Positions 1 through 8,205 of a stretch of 26,869 nt of DNA are shown here, piece by piece. The notes under the pieces were generated by a model that made no database searches, was not told the origin of the DNA, and was given only the letters and a program-made list of their open reading frames with translations. Numbering within the stretch: the stretch's first letter is position 1; each line of letters starts with the position of its first letter. Position numbers and translations under genes: made by a program. The stretch comes from Terriglobia bacterium (GTDB lineage: Bacteria; Acidobacteriota; Terriglobia; UBA7540), in the NCBI GenBank assembly GCA_020072905.1, contig JAIQGB010000006.1, forward strand, positions 1 to 26,869, read 5' to 3'.

Positions 1-1170
1 GTGGCCGATTCCCTGAAACCTCTTAACTTCAGTCCAGAAGACCTCCAGCCTATCAAAGTTGGCGAAGACCTCCGGCCCATCAAATTTGACGTGGAAAGGC
101 TTAGGAGGCGCAATCAGCCAGACCGACCCGCTAGGCAGCCGCACACAGAATTGCTCAAGTTGCTCGCACAGGCAGGGGACACGACTCGCGGGCAACTACA
201 GTTTTTGAACGAACGTTGGGGCTTGTGTTATTTCTGTGTCGCTCGCGGCGATCTCTGCGAGTACGACTCGGAAATCTGCGGACCCCTGATTTCTTCCTTG
301 CCCCAGGAGGTGCAGCTCTTTGTCTTCCGCGCGATGCTCGCCTCTGAGATTCTGGCGCTTTTTCCAGAGGAGTTACCCTCAGAATCTGATTCCACGATTT
401 ACTGGACGGTCGAAAATGCAGCTCCTGAATTCTTGCGCAAATACCTTCAGGAGCAGGAGCAAACCATACGCAGCAAGAGTGTAGTTTTGCCTGAACCCGG
501 GGAGCGTCAGGGGCCGTCCGATACCGGAAAAATCCTGGAAACGGTCGGGTGGATTAAGGAGGATGTGGAACGTCTCAAGGATTTGGCGGCTGACCAGATA
601 AAGCTGTTGCAGAAATCAGAGGAACAAAAAGTAACTGTTGATGAGGACGAACTCTGCGTGCTTTACGGCAGGGACTTATACCCGAAGCTCAGCCCTGAGA
701 CGCGATCCCATATCCGGAAGGCTGAACTCTATTTCAGGAACCCCATAGAGAATGATTTCAGTCCTGCGATTCAGCAATTCCATAGCGCCTATGAGTGCGA
801 ATTTCGTGGAAGGATCAGCAGTCTTCTGGCAAGACGCCTACCACTAGATCGTGATGGCAATTATGGGCTACCGCGTCGGGAGCTGATTAAGCAGAGAAAA
901 TTCAACGGGAAAATTGGCCTTGGAGACCAGCTTGGATATCTAAAAAACGACCCCCAGGTTCGTAAGATTTTGGCAACGGATGGCCTTAGTGCGGATCAAA
1001 TTTATACGGGGGCATCTGAACTTAACCACATAAGGAACTCTACTAAACGTGGTAATGGCCAACTCCGCGACGCGGAACGTGTTCGCAGTATGCTCCGGGG
1101 GTCGCAAAGCATCCTGATGTTGTTGTTCCCACCAGGCAAAGTAGGAAATGATACACGGTCGGCTGGGTAA
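1..1170 (+). CDS. Hypothetical protein, possible HEPN-like helical C-terminus
   Basis: I do not recognise this 389-residue protein. The frame opens with GTG at the very first base of the window, so the true start may lie upstream. The N-terminal 40 residues hold two similar short segments (LQPIKVGEDL and LRPIKFDVERL). A Cys-rich patch (CYFCVARGDLC) follows near residue 76-86. A charged, probably helical stretch runs over about 175-215. The last 140 residues look all-helical and end in ELNHIRNSTKRG followed by a hydrophobic helix. That layout recalls HEPN-type domains, but the Arg-X4-6-His motif is absent, so a ribonuclease claim is not supported. Base composition is less GC-rich than in the genes from rpe onward, which fits an accessory gene. 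There is no signal peptide or membrane helix. Function unknown. Confidence 0.6.
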   Translation: MADSLKPLNFSPEDLQPIKVGEDLRPIKFDVERLRRRNQPDRPARQPHTELLKLLAQAGDTTRGQLQFLNERWGLCYFCVARGDLCEYDSEICGPLISSLPQEVQLFVFRAMLASEILALFPEELPSESDSTIYWTVENAAPEFLRKYLQEQEQTIRSKSVVLPEPGERQGPSDTGKILETVGWIKEDVERLKDLAADQIKLLQKSEEQKVTVDEDELCVLYGRDLYPKLSPETRSHIRKAELYFRNPIENDFSPAIQQFHSAYECEFRGRISSLLARRLPLDRDGNYGLPRRELIKQRKFNGKIGLGDQLGYLKNDPQVRKILATDGLSADQIYTGASELNHIRNSTKRGNGQLRDAERVRSMLRGSQSILMLLFPPGKVGNDTRSAG

Positions 1171-1615
1171 GTATTTCTACGAAGGCAACCCAGAACTCAA
1201 CGTGATATCTAGTCCCGCGCTGGATTCTTGTTGCCTCCGATCCTTCCTTTTCCTGACAAATCCTATGTTGGCGACTGAATTCCGCGCCTGTGATCCATGG
1301 CACAACGCGCGCGAACCAGCTCCTGAAGCTGGTTTGAAGCGATCAGCGAACCTAGACGAACCTTATACGATTACCCGCGATAAACGCCGCAGTGTTTACG
1401 AATTCGAAGACACTTGGGCGGGGAGTCGGCGAAACGGACAAATGGCCCTCAATCTCAGATCCCTCAAAACGGCAATTGCGGAAAGTGATCTCGCACCGAT
1501 TTGAATCAAACTGACCCGCTACCCGAAGCCGGGGAGGGTCCGCGCAAGCCAGGGAGTTGTGTTATCCTTGGGGATGTTACCCACGGCGGCTGAAGGCGCT
1601 GTGGGAGTGCGCTTT
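1171..1615. other. Gene-poor stretch upstream of rpe
   Basis: This stretch of about 445 bases separates the first gene from rpe. A 118-codon frame (1148-1504) spans most of it, but its translation shows no family motif or convincing protein character. Around 1563-1568 the string TATCCT could be a weak -10 box for rpe. I see no RNA gene or clear terminator. Confidence 0.5.
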
Positions 1616-2293
1616 ATGGCCTTGATCGCGCCCTCCATTCTGGCGGCGGACTTCGCGAGGCTCGGGGAGGCGCTCGAGGTCATCAAGGCCGCGGGCGCGT
1701 CCCTGGTGCACGTAGACGTGATGGACGGCCACTTCGTGCCGGAGATTTCGGCCGGTTTGCCGGTGCTCGCCAGCCTCCGCAAGGCGACCGACCTCACGCT
1801 CGATGTCCATCTGCTCATCGAGCGGCCGGAACGCTACGCCGAGCGGTTTGTGGACGCGGGCGCAGACCGCATCGGGATCCATGCCGAGGCCACGCCGCAC
1901 GTTCGCCGCGTTCTCGAGCAAATCCGCGGGCGCGGAGCCAAGGCCGGCGTGGCGGTGAATCCCTCGACGCCGCTCGAAGCGCTGGACGAGGTGTTGGGGG
2001 AGGTGGATTTCCTGAATGTCCTTACGGCTGAAGCGAGTCTCCGCGAGCAGCCCTTCATCCCCGCTTCGACGGCGAAGTTGCGTGCGGCCGCGCAGATGCG
2101 GGCGGACCGCCGGCTGGATTTCGCCATCCAGGCCGAGGGCGGCATTGGCCCGGAAAAAATCGAGTCTCTGGTGCGCGCGGGGGCGGACATCCTCGTGGCG
2201 GGTTCTGCCATCTTTGATAGTGTAGACCCTCGGGCACGGCTGAGTGAGATGATTCGTGTGGCGACGTCCGTCCGTGTGACTTCGAAAGTCTGA
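1616..2293 (+). CDS. rpe: Ribulose-phosphate 3-epimerase, divergent
   Basis: This enzyme interconverts D-ribulose 5-phosphate and D-xylulose 5-phosphate in the cytosolic pentose phosphate pathway. I place the start at ATG 1616 (225 aa) because the family begins at the following IAPSILAADFARL motif and GGGAG lies about 9 bases upstream. A longer frame from GTG 1559 adds 19 residues without family similarity. The TIM-barrel signatures are present: HVDVMDG (residues 32-38), DVHLL (63-67), NPSTPLE (115-121) and AGADILVAGSAIF (188-200). Two active-site features deviate. The usual VDGG aspartate, a metal ligand and catalytic acid in the family, is Glu174 (QAEGG). The usual SVNPGFGGQ phosphate loop reads LTAEASLREQ (136-145). 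The bamD-like gene follows after 38 bases, probably in the same operon. An altered-substrate epimerase paralogue is a reasonable alternative. Confidence 0.87.
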   Translation: MALIAPSILAADFARLGEALEVIKAAGASLVHVDVMDGHFVPEISAGLPVLASLRKATDLTLDVHLLIERPERYAERFVDAGADRIGIHAEATPHVRRVLEQIRGRGAKAGVAVNPSTPLEALDEVLGEVDFLNVLTAEASLREQPFIPASTAKLRAAAQMRADRRLDFAIQAEGGIGPEKIESLVRAGADILVAGSAIFDSVDPRARLSEMIRVATSVRVTSKV

Positions 2294-2331
2294 CGCGTGC
2301 CCCCTCGGGAGCCGAAGTTCTGATCACAGCG

Positions 2332-3579
2332 ATGCCCAAATTGAGTCCGAGGAGTCCTGCGCCAAGGGCGCTCCTGTTCGCCCTTGCCCTGCTGCTTCTT
2401 CCCGGCTGCATCTTCCTTCATCATCGCAGCGACGACGCGGCCGTAATGAATCCGGGCGACCAGCCGGACAAGATCCTCTACGAGAAGGCCGCCCGAGAAA
2501 TCGTGCGAGGACGATACGACGTGGGCCGCCTGACGCTCCAGACGCTCATCAATACTTACCCGGACAGCGAATACCTTTCCAAAGCGAAGCTGACGATTGC
2601 GGACTCCTATTACAACGAGGGTGGGGTCGCCGGTTTGACCCAAGCCGAAGCCGAATACCTGGATTTCATCACCTTCTTCCCCACAGCCCCCGAGGCCCCG
2701 GAGGCGCAATTCCGCGCCGGCATGGCGCATTTCCGCTTAATGGCCAAGGCGGACCGCGACCGAACGGAGGCGAAGCTGGCGGAGGCGGAATTCAAGGAGT
2801 TCCTGCTGAAATATCCGGACAGCCAGGTGATGCCGCGCGTGAAGGCTCGGTTCCGCCAAGTTCAGGAAGTGCTCGCCCAAGGGGATTACAGGATCGCCAG
2901 CTTTTATTACTCCAAGGGCGCGAACCGTGCGGCCCGCTCGCGCTTCCAGGAGATCGCGGACCGCTATCCGAACTTCAGCAGAGCCGACAGCGCGCTCTGG
3001 TACGTGGGCCAGTCGCTCGAGCGCCTGAAGAAGCCCAAAGAGGCCGGGAATTACTATGCGCGGGTGATTACTGAACATCCGCTCAGCCCCCTCATCGACG
3101 ATGCCAAGGAGCGGCTCACCGCGTTGCATCAGCCGATTCCGCGCCCGACCAAGGCGATCCTGGCGCGGGCCAAAGCGGACGCCGCTCCCCGCCCCGGGAA
3201 AGACATGTTCCAGAAGCTGGGGTCATTCTTCTCGAGCGCGCCCGACACCAGCGCCACGCGGCACGGACCGGTCCGCCTCGGGAAGCCAACGCCTGAGGAA
3301 GCTGAAGTGGCGCGGGGCGGCGAGACCACGCCCGGCTCGGCATCGATCGTCGCCCGGCCGGTCGGCGAAGAAGCGCTTAAAACCGGCCAGCCCGTCAATC
3401 CCGCGCCTGCCGCGGATAGCCCCGCCGGCGCGACTTCCTCCACTCCTCAGAATGCCAACGGAGAATCGAAGCAGGAGAATTCTTCCGCGTCGCACAACGG
3501 ACCGAAATCCGAGTCCACTCCGTCTACCAAGAAAAAAGCCAAGCGCAGCCTGTTCAAGAGAATCATCAAGCCGTTCTGA
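2332..3579 (+). CDS. bamD: BamD/YfiO-like outer membrane assembly lipoprotein
   Basis: This is probably the BamD-type TPR lipoprotein of the beta-barrel assembly machinery, anchored at the inner face of the outer membrane. A signal peptide (hydrophobic residues 13-23) ends in the lipobox LLPGC with Cys26 as the lipidation site. Residues about 45-265 form TPR-like helical hairpins typical of the YfiO family, with recurrent YPDS and YPNF turns (NTYPDSEYLSKAK, LKYPDSQVMPRVK, DRYPNFSRADSALW). The last 150 residues (266-415) are a low-complexity Pro/Ala/Ser/Thr-rich tail ending in a strongly basic segment (KKKAKRSLFKRIIKPF). E. coli BamD lacks this tail and is about 245 aa long. The tail could contact peptidoglycan, LPS or partner proteins, which is inference. 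The gene follows rpe after 38 bases. No strong ribosome binding site precedes the ATG. Confidence 0.8.
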   Translation: MPKLSPRSPAPRALLFALALLLLPGCIFLHHRSDDAAVMNPGDQPDKILYEKAAREIVRGRYDVGRLTLQTLINTYPDSEYLSKAKLTIADSYYNEGGVAGLTQAEAEYLDFITFFPTAPEAPEAQFRAGMAHFRLMAKADRDRTEAKLAEAEFKEFLLKYPDSQVMPRVKARFRQVQEVLAQGDYRIASFYYSKGANRAARSRFQEIADRYPNFSRADSALWYVGQSLERLKKPKEAGNYYARVITEHPLSPLIDDAKERLTALHQPIPRPTKAILARAKADAAPRPGKDMFQKLGSFFSSAPDTSATRHGPVRLGKPTPEEAEVARGGETTPGSASIVARPVGEEALKTGQPVNPAPAADSPAGATSSTPQNANGESKQENSSASHNGPKSESTPSTKKKAKRSLFKRIIKPF

Positions 3580-3704
3580 GCATTTCTTTTCCGTAATGGG
3601 CGAGAAGCTTGCCAGGGCTGGGGTCTTTCTGTGCCAGTCCCCGTGAAGCCGCATACTTCGCCCCTGCCGTGCATGCAACCTAATGAATCCGAACTGCTTG
3701 CACC

Positions 3705-3733
3705 TTGACTTCGGCGTGCCTTGGTGGTATTCC
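3705..3733 (+). promoter_or_regulatory. Weak sigma70-like promoter candidate before the response regulator
   Basis: TTGACT (3705-3710) and TATTCC (3728-3733) are separated by 17 bases. The -35 matches consensus at 5 of 6 positions, but the -10 is poor. The first good ATG (3748) lies only 15 bases after the -10, so transcripts would be nearly leaderless. Confidence 0.25.
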
Positions 3734-3747
3734 TCAAGCGCTGCGGG

Positions 3748-5259
3748 ATGTCGGACCCAGACACAAGGAGGCCCAGCCTGGCGCGGACGGTTCTGTTTGC
3801 AGACGACAGCCCCACTCATCAGAGGCGAGCCACCGGAATCCTGACGGGTGAAGGCCTGGAAGTTGTCACCGTCTCGAACGGCGTGGCCGCCATCAAAAAG
3901 CTTTCCATCCTTCGGCCGGTGCTGATTCTTGCGGACGTTTCGATGCCCGGCCGCGATGGCTATGAAGTCTGTGAGTTTGTGAAAAGCTCACCCGACCTCG
4001 CCCGGGTGCCCGTCCTGCTCATCTTCAGCGACCTCGAACCCTTTGACGAAGCACGTGCCCAGCGGGTGCGCGCGGACGGTCGCATCAGAAAACCCTTTGG
4101 TCAAGACGAGTTGGTCGCTACGGTCAACCGGTACATGCCGGAGGCCGAAACGGCCCCGCCTCCGCCGCCCGTGCCGGTGGCACCCGCCGAGTTCGCCATC
4201 GTGACTGAGCCGGTAGATGCGGAGCCCCAGATTTCCGCGAAGGTGGAACTTCCGGATCTGTCGCTCTCCGAGGGCATGGCTTTGGGAGATCAGGCCCTTC
4301 GGGAGGAGGCCGCTCCCGGCTTCGCGCCCCCGCCCGTCATGGAACAACCTCCGGTTCCTGAGCCGCCTGCGGACTCCGGATTCAGTTCCGCTGCCGTGGC
4401 TGAAGAAGCGCCCTCGCCCGAATTGGCCGCTCCACCGGAAGCAGAGGCTCCGCCTGAGGTAGAAGAAGCGCCCTCGCCCGAATTGGCCGCTCCGCCGGAA
4501 GCAGAGGCTCCACTTGAGGTAGAAGAAGCGCCCTCGCCCGAATTGGCCGCTCCGCCGGAAGCAGAGGCTCCACCTGCGGTAGAAGAAGCCCTCTCACCGG
4601 AATTTGCCGCTCCGCCGGAAGCAGAGGCTCCACCTGAGGTGTGGGCCGCTACCGAGCCGGTACTCGAGGAGGAAGAATCGGCGACTGCATTTCCTCCGTC
4701 GGAAGTGGAGCCCGCCGAACGCACGATGATGTTCCGCGCGCCGGTCGAGATCGCCGAGCCGATGCTGAGCGACGAGCTGGCTTCTCCCAGCGTGACCGAG
4801 GCCGAGCCGGAAGCCGCCCCTCCGCCCCAGGCCGAGACTCCGCCGGCTGAAGTCACACTGGCTGGCGCTGCAACTCTCGAGAGTTACTCACTTGCTGACG
4901 CAGGCGCGGGTCAGGTGCGCTTCGCGGAGTTTGGAGCGGAGGCTGCAGGAGTGGCGCCTCCCCCCGAAGCTGCGGAGGGTCCGTCAGCCGAGGCCGAGGC
5001 CCCCGCCGAAGCGCCAGCGGCTGCCCCCACCCCTCCCTCTGCCGAGGTCGAGGCACCGGGCGCAGCGCCGGAAGAAACTGTCGTGCCCGCGGAAGCCGCC
5101 CTTCCGGTCGTCGACACGGATCTCGTCTATTGGATCGTCCACAGCGTCGTCATGCGCATGGCGCCGCCCGCCCTACCTACGCCGATGGTCGAAGAAATGA
5201 TTCGCAATCTCACCGACGAGATCATCGGCGAACTCACCCAGACGCCCGACCAGGGCTAG
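3748..5259 (+). CDS. Response regulator with long Pro/Ala/Glu-rich repeat linker
   Basis: This is a two-component receiver protein of 503 aa from ATG 3748. The frame is open from TTG 3721, but the receiver fold begins just after the ATG. The receiver spans residues 13-130: acidic pair Asp19-Asp20, phospho-acceptor Asp63 in ILADVSMPG, switch Ser94 and Lys115 in RKPF. There is no DNA-binding, GGDEF or other recognised output domain. Residues about 135-450 are Pro/Ala/Glu-rich and include four near-perfect 20-residue repeats. The C-terminal 40 residues look folded and helical (VYWIVHSVVMRMAPP, then MVEEMIRNLTDEIIGEL) and are probably a protein-interaction module. A single-domain signalling adaptor with an extended spacer is the simplest reading. 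No histidine kinase gene is adjacent. The gene lies 168 bases after the bamD-like gene. Confidence 0.8.
   Translation: MSDPDTRRPSLARTVLFADDSPTHQRRATGILTGEGLEVVTVSNGVAAIKKLSILRPVLILADVSMPGRDGYEVCEFVKSSPDLARVPVLLIFSDLEPFDEARAQRVRADGRIRKPFGQDELVATVNRYMPEAETAPPPPPVPVAPAEFAIVTEPVDAEPQISAKVELPDLSLSEGMALGDQALREEAAPGFAPPPVMEQPPVPEPPADSGFSSAAVAEEAPSPELAAPPEAEAPPEVEEAPSPELAAPPEAEAPLEVEEAPSPELAAPPEAEAPPAVEEALSPEFAAPPEAEAPPEVWAATEPVLEEEESATAFPPSEVEPAERTMMFRAPVEIAEPMLSDELASPSVTEAEPEAAPPPQAETPPAEVTLAGAATLESYSLADAGAGQVRFAEFGAEAAGVAPPPEAAEGPSAEAEAPAEAPAAAPTPPSAEVEAPGAAPEETVVPAEAALPVVDTDLVYWIVHSVVMRMAPPALPTPMVEEMIRNLTDEIIGELTQTPDQG
4399..4638 (+). repeat. Four 60-bp tandem repeats inside the response regulator gene
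   Basis: Four consecutive units of exactly 60 bp each encode 20 residues of the type EEAPSPELAAPPEAEAPPEV. Units one to three differ at only a few bases (for example CCACCG/CCGCCG). The fourth is more diverged (LSPEFA for PSPELA). The low synonymous divergence points to recent duplication or gene conversion. Confidence 0.95.
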
Positions 5260-5260
5260 T

Positions 5261-5358
5261 GCCGTTCCAACTTATCAGGCCAATCTTCGATTGCCGGAAG
5301 CACCGGAAGGGGGCTGGCGCACGGGCCGGAACGCATAGCCCTAAATAGTTGGAACGGC
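5261..5358. repeat. 98-bp element with perfect 12-bp inverted repeats
   Basis: GCCGTTCCAACT (5261-5272) and AGTTGGAACGGC (5347-5358) are exact reverse complements, bounding a 74-base interior without coding potential. The element begins one base after the response regulator stop codon and ends 15 bases before the -35 box of the valS promoter. The right arm runs into a small hairpin, ACGGC-GTTA-GCCGT (5354-5367). It could be a MITE-like insertion, a REP-type repeat or part of a transcription boundary. The loop is too long for a standard intrinsic terminator and there is no T-run. Confidence 0.6.
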
Positions 5359-5373
5359 GTTAGCCGTGCCGGT

Positions 5374-5402
5374 TTGACTGGTCTCCGCCCAGCCGCTATA
5401 GT
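5374..5402 (+). promoter_or_regulatory. Sigma70-type promoter for the valS cluster
   Basis: TTGACT (5374-5379) and TATAGT (5397-5402) match the -35 and -10 consensus at 5 of 6 positions each with the optimal 17-base spacer. Transcription would start near 5409, leaving about a 34-base leader before the valS GTG. This is the best promoter I can see in the window. Confidence 0.65.
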
Positions 5403-5442
5403 AGTTTGATTTCGGGTTGTTCAGCCGAGAGCCCGGGAGTCT

Positions 5443-8202
5443 GTGCGCGTGGAACAAGACATTCCCAAGGTCTATTCCCCGGAGGCCATCGAGCCCCGCT
5501 GGGCCCAAGACTGGGTCGAGCGAAAACTCTACCGCCCCTCTGACGACGCGGACCGCCGGCGCTTCTGCCTGGTCATTCCTCCCCCCAACATTACGGGTTC
5601 GCTCCACATGGGGCACATGCTCGAACACACGGTGATCGACATCCTGATGCGCTGGCAGCGCATGCGCGGCGCGAACGTGCTCTGGCTGCCCGGTACGGAC
5701 CACGCGGCGATTGCCACGCAGATGATTGTGGAACGCGAACTCGGGCGCGAGGCGCTGCCCGACCTGGAAGGTCCGCAGGCGAATGCCGCCTGGCAGCGCG
5801 AAGGCCAGCGGCGGCGCCTGGAGATGGGGCGCGACAAGTTCATCGAGCGCTGCTGGAAGTGGAAAGAAGAAAACGGCGATGCCATTCGCCTGCAAATGGA
5901 ACGCTTGGGCGCTTCGGTCGATTGGACTCGCCACCGCTTTACGATGGATCCGGCTTACACCCGCGCGGTGATCGAGGTTTTCGTGCGGCTCTACGCAGAG
6001 GGCCTGATCTATCGGGGGAAGTACATCGTTAACTGGTGTCCGCGCTGCGGGACGGCCGTCTCGGACCTGGAAGTCGTCCACGAAGAGCGTCAAGGCAAGC
6101 TCTGGCATATCCGCTATCCCTTTGAAGACGGTTCGGGGCATATCACGGTGGCGACGACACGGCCCGAAAGCATGTTGGGCGACACGGCGGTAGCGGTGAA
6201 TCCACAAGACGAGCGCTACAGCTCGGCGGTCGGTCGAAACGTGGTTCTGCCTCTTCTCGATCGAGTGATCCCGGTCGTCGCCGACGAATTTGTCGATCCG
6301 CATTTCGGCACCGGCGCAGTCAAGGTGACGCCCGCGCACGACGCCAACGACTTCGCGATTGCGCAGCGCCATAACTTGCCGCGCGTTGAGGTCATCGGTG
6401 AGGACGCCCGCATGACCCCGGAGGCTGGCCCCTACCGCGGGATGGACCGCTTCGAGGCGCGCGACGCGATCGTCCAGGACCTGCGTGAGCGAGGGCTGCT
6501 GGAGAAAATCGAGGACTACGCATTGAGCGTGGGAGCCTGCCAGCGCTGCAAAACCGTTGTCGAGCCGCTGCTCTCGACCCAATGGTTCATGAAAATGCAG
6601 CCGCTGGTGGAGCCGGCGATTCGCGCCGTGGAGGACGGGCGAGTCCGCATCGTGCCCGACAATTACCGCAAGATCTATCTCGACTGGATGTATCGCATCC
6701 ACGACTGGTGCATCTCGCGACAGCTCTGGTGGGGCCACCGCCTTCCGGTCTGGTATTGCGAGGCGTGCGGCGAGGTGATGGTGGCGCGCGAGACACCGGC
6801 GCGCTGCGCGCAATGCTCGACCGCCGACTTGCGCCCCGAGACCGATACACTCGATACGTGGTTCAGCTCGGGCCTGTGGCCGTTTGTCACGCTCGGTTGG
6901 CCGGAGCAGACGGAAGATTTGCGCCGCTTCTATCCCACCGACCTCATGATCATGGGCTTCGACATCCTGTTCTTCTGGGGCGCGCGCATGATCATGCTGG
7001 GCATGAAATTCATGAACGACGTGCCCTTCCGCGAGCTCTACATCCACGCCCTGGGGCGCGACGCGGAAAAACAGAAGATGTCGAAGACCAAGGGCAACGT
7101 CATCGACCCCCTGGAGGTGACGGACCGCTTCGGGACGGATGCGACGCGCTTTGCGCTGGCCATCAGCGCCGCGCCGGGGACCGACATCGCCTTCAGCTCC
7201 GAGAAACTGGAGTCCTATCGCGCCTTCGCCAACAAGGTCTGGAACGCCGGCCGGTTCATCCTGATGAACCTTCAGAAGCTCCCGCCGTCCCGGCGCGAGA
7301 ACTTGGGTGGCTTACTCCAACCCATTCCCGGTGTCGGCTTGGAACCCGTGGTCAGTTCTGAGCAACTGCAACTCGCGGACCGCTGGATCTTCTCGCGCTT
7401 GGCGACGGTTACACGCGAAATCAATGTTGCGCTGGCAAGTTACCGTTTCCACGAAGCGGCCCATACGATCTACCACTTCTTCTGGCACGAGTTCTGCGAC
7501 TGGTACCTGGAATGGGTCAAGCCCGTCATCACGGCTCCGGCGGCGGAGGAGAAGCTCCCGACCGCGTGGATCAATCTGCTGCGAGTGTTCGAAGCTTCGC
7601 TGCACCTGCTCCATCCCTTCATGCCGTTCATCACGGAAGAACTTTGGCATCGCCTTCCTCGCGCGGGAGCGGAGCCTTCGATTTCTCTCACGCCCTTCAG
7701 CGCGGCGGGTGAGCGCGTCTCGGACACGGTCTCCGAGAAACTATTCGAAACAATCCAGGAGCTCGTCGTCGTGGCGCGGAATGCCAAAGCGGAATTGGGC
7801 TTGCAGGACCAGAAACCCAGCGTGCAGGTGGCGAGCGAGGACCTGCGGTTGCTGGAACTCTTCCGTGCCCACCAGGAAACCATTCAGCGCCTCGCGAGCC
7901 TCCAGGCAATGAACTTTACACGTGGGCGGCTGGCGGCGGATGCGGGGGGTGTCCGCGTCACACCTTCGTTCGACGTCCGATTGTTCACGGAATCCCGGAT
8001 CGACCCGGAGGCGGAGCGCCAGCGGCTGCAAAAGGAGAAAGAAAAACTGGAGAAAGCCCTCGACCAAGCCAAGAAACAACTCGGCAACGAGGAGTTCATG
8101 GCCCGCGCGCCTCGCGAGGTGGTGCGCGGCGTCGAACGCCGTCACACCGAGTTGAGGGCCCATTACGAGAAGGTCCTGGACTCTCTCGAAAGGCTGGGCT
8201 GA
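5443..8202 (+). CDS. valS: Valyl-tRNA synthetase
   Basis: This class Ia aminoacyl-tRNA synthetase charges tRNA-Val with valine in the cytosol and edits mischarged threonine. The 919-residue length is normal. The Rossmann fold carries PPPNITGSLHMGHM with the HIGH-type motif HMGH at residues 55-58, and LPGTDHAAIATQ follows. The CP1 editing domain includes ATTRPESMLGDTAV and a GTGAVKVTPAHDANDF segment. Zinc-binding-like pairs are CPRC, CQRC and CEAC/CAQC. The second ATP-binding signature KMSKT is at 545-549. A helical anticodon-binding region follows, and the C-terminus is a charged coiled coil typical of ValRS. The start is GTG 5443 with GGGAG about 5 bases upstream. It heads a plus-strand cluster, and nadC begins 3 bases after its stop. 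Confidence 0.97.
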   Translation: MRVEQDIPKVYSPEAIEPRWAQDWVERKLYRPSDDADRRRFCLVIPPPNITGSLHMGHMLEHTVIDILMRWQRMRGANVLWLPGTDHAAIATQMIVERELGREALPDLEGPQANAAWQREGQRRRLEMGRDKFIERCWKWKEENGDAIRLQMERLGASVDWTRHRFTMDPAYTRAVIEVFVRLYAEGLIYRGKYIVNWCPRCGTAVSDLEVVHEERQGKLWHIRYPFEDGSGHITVATTRPESMLGDTAVAVNPQDERYSSAVGRNVVLPLLDRVIPVVADEFVDPHFGTGAVKVTPAHDANDFAIAQRHNLPRVEVIGEDARMTPEAGPYRGMDRFEARDAIVQDLRERGLLEKIEDYALSVGACQRCKTVVEPLLSTQWFMKMQPLVEPAIRAVEDGRVRIVPDNYRKIYLDWMYRIHDWCISRQLWWGHRLPVWYCEACGEVMVARETPARCAQCSTADLRPETDTLDTWFSSGLWPFVTLGWPEQTEDLRRFYPTDLMIMGFDILFFWGARMIMLGMKFMNDVPFRELYIHALGRDAEKQKMSKTKGNVIDPLEVTDRFGTDATRFALAISAAPGTDIAFSSEKLESYRAFANKVWNAGRFILMNLQKLPPSRRENLGGLLQPIPGVGLEPVVSSEQLQLADRWIFSRLATVTREINVALASYRFHEAAHTIYHFFWHEFCDWYLEWVKPVITAPAAEEKLPTAWINLLRVFEASLHLLHPFMPFITEELWHRLPRAGAEPSISLTPFSAAGERVSDTVSEKLFETIQELVVVARNAKAELGLQDQKPSVQVASEDLRLLELFRAHQETIQRLASLQAMNFTRGRLAADAGGVRVTPSFDVRLFTESRIDPEAERQRLQKEKEKLEKALDQAKKQLGNEEFMARAPREVVRGVERRHTELRAHYEKVLDSLERLG

Positions 8203-8205
8203 ATC

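Noticed and set aside
1148..1504. 118-codon plus-strand frame after the first gene
   Set aside because: It overlaps the upstream gene, shows no motif or plausible domain and has an incoherent composition; most likely non-coding.
1501..1525. Strings AATCAAACTGACCCGCTACC here and GGGACATTTCACTTC near 26707, which resemble terminal repeats of some IS elements
   Set aside because: Single short matches from memory, with no paired inverted repeat or transposase; not enough to call an insertion sequence.
4290..4856. 188-codon minus-strand frame rich in Ser/Gly/Ala
   Set aside because: It is the antisense shadow of the Pro/Ala/Glu repeat region of the response regulator gene.
5341..7047. 568-codon minus-strand frame opposite valS
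   Set aside because: Antisense shadow of a high-GC gene; valS on the plus strand has complete family motifs over its whole length.
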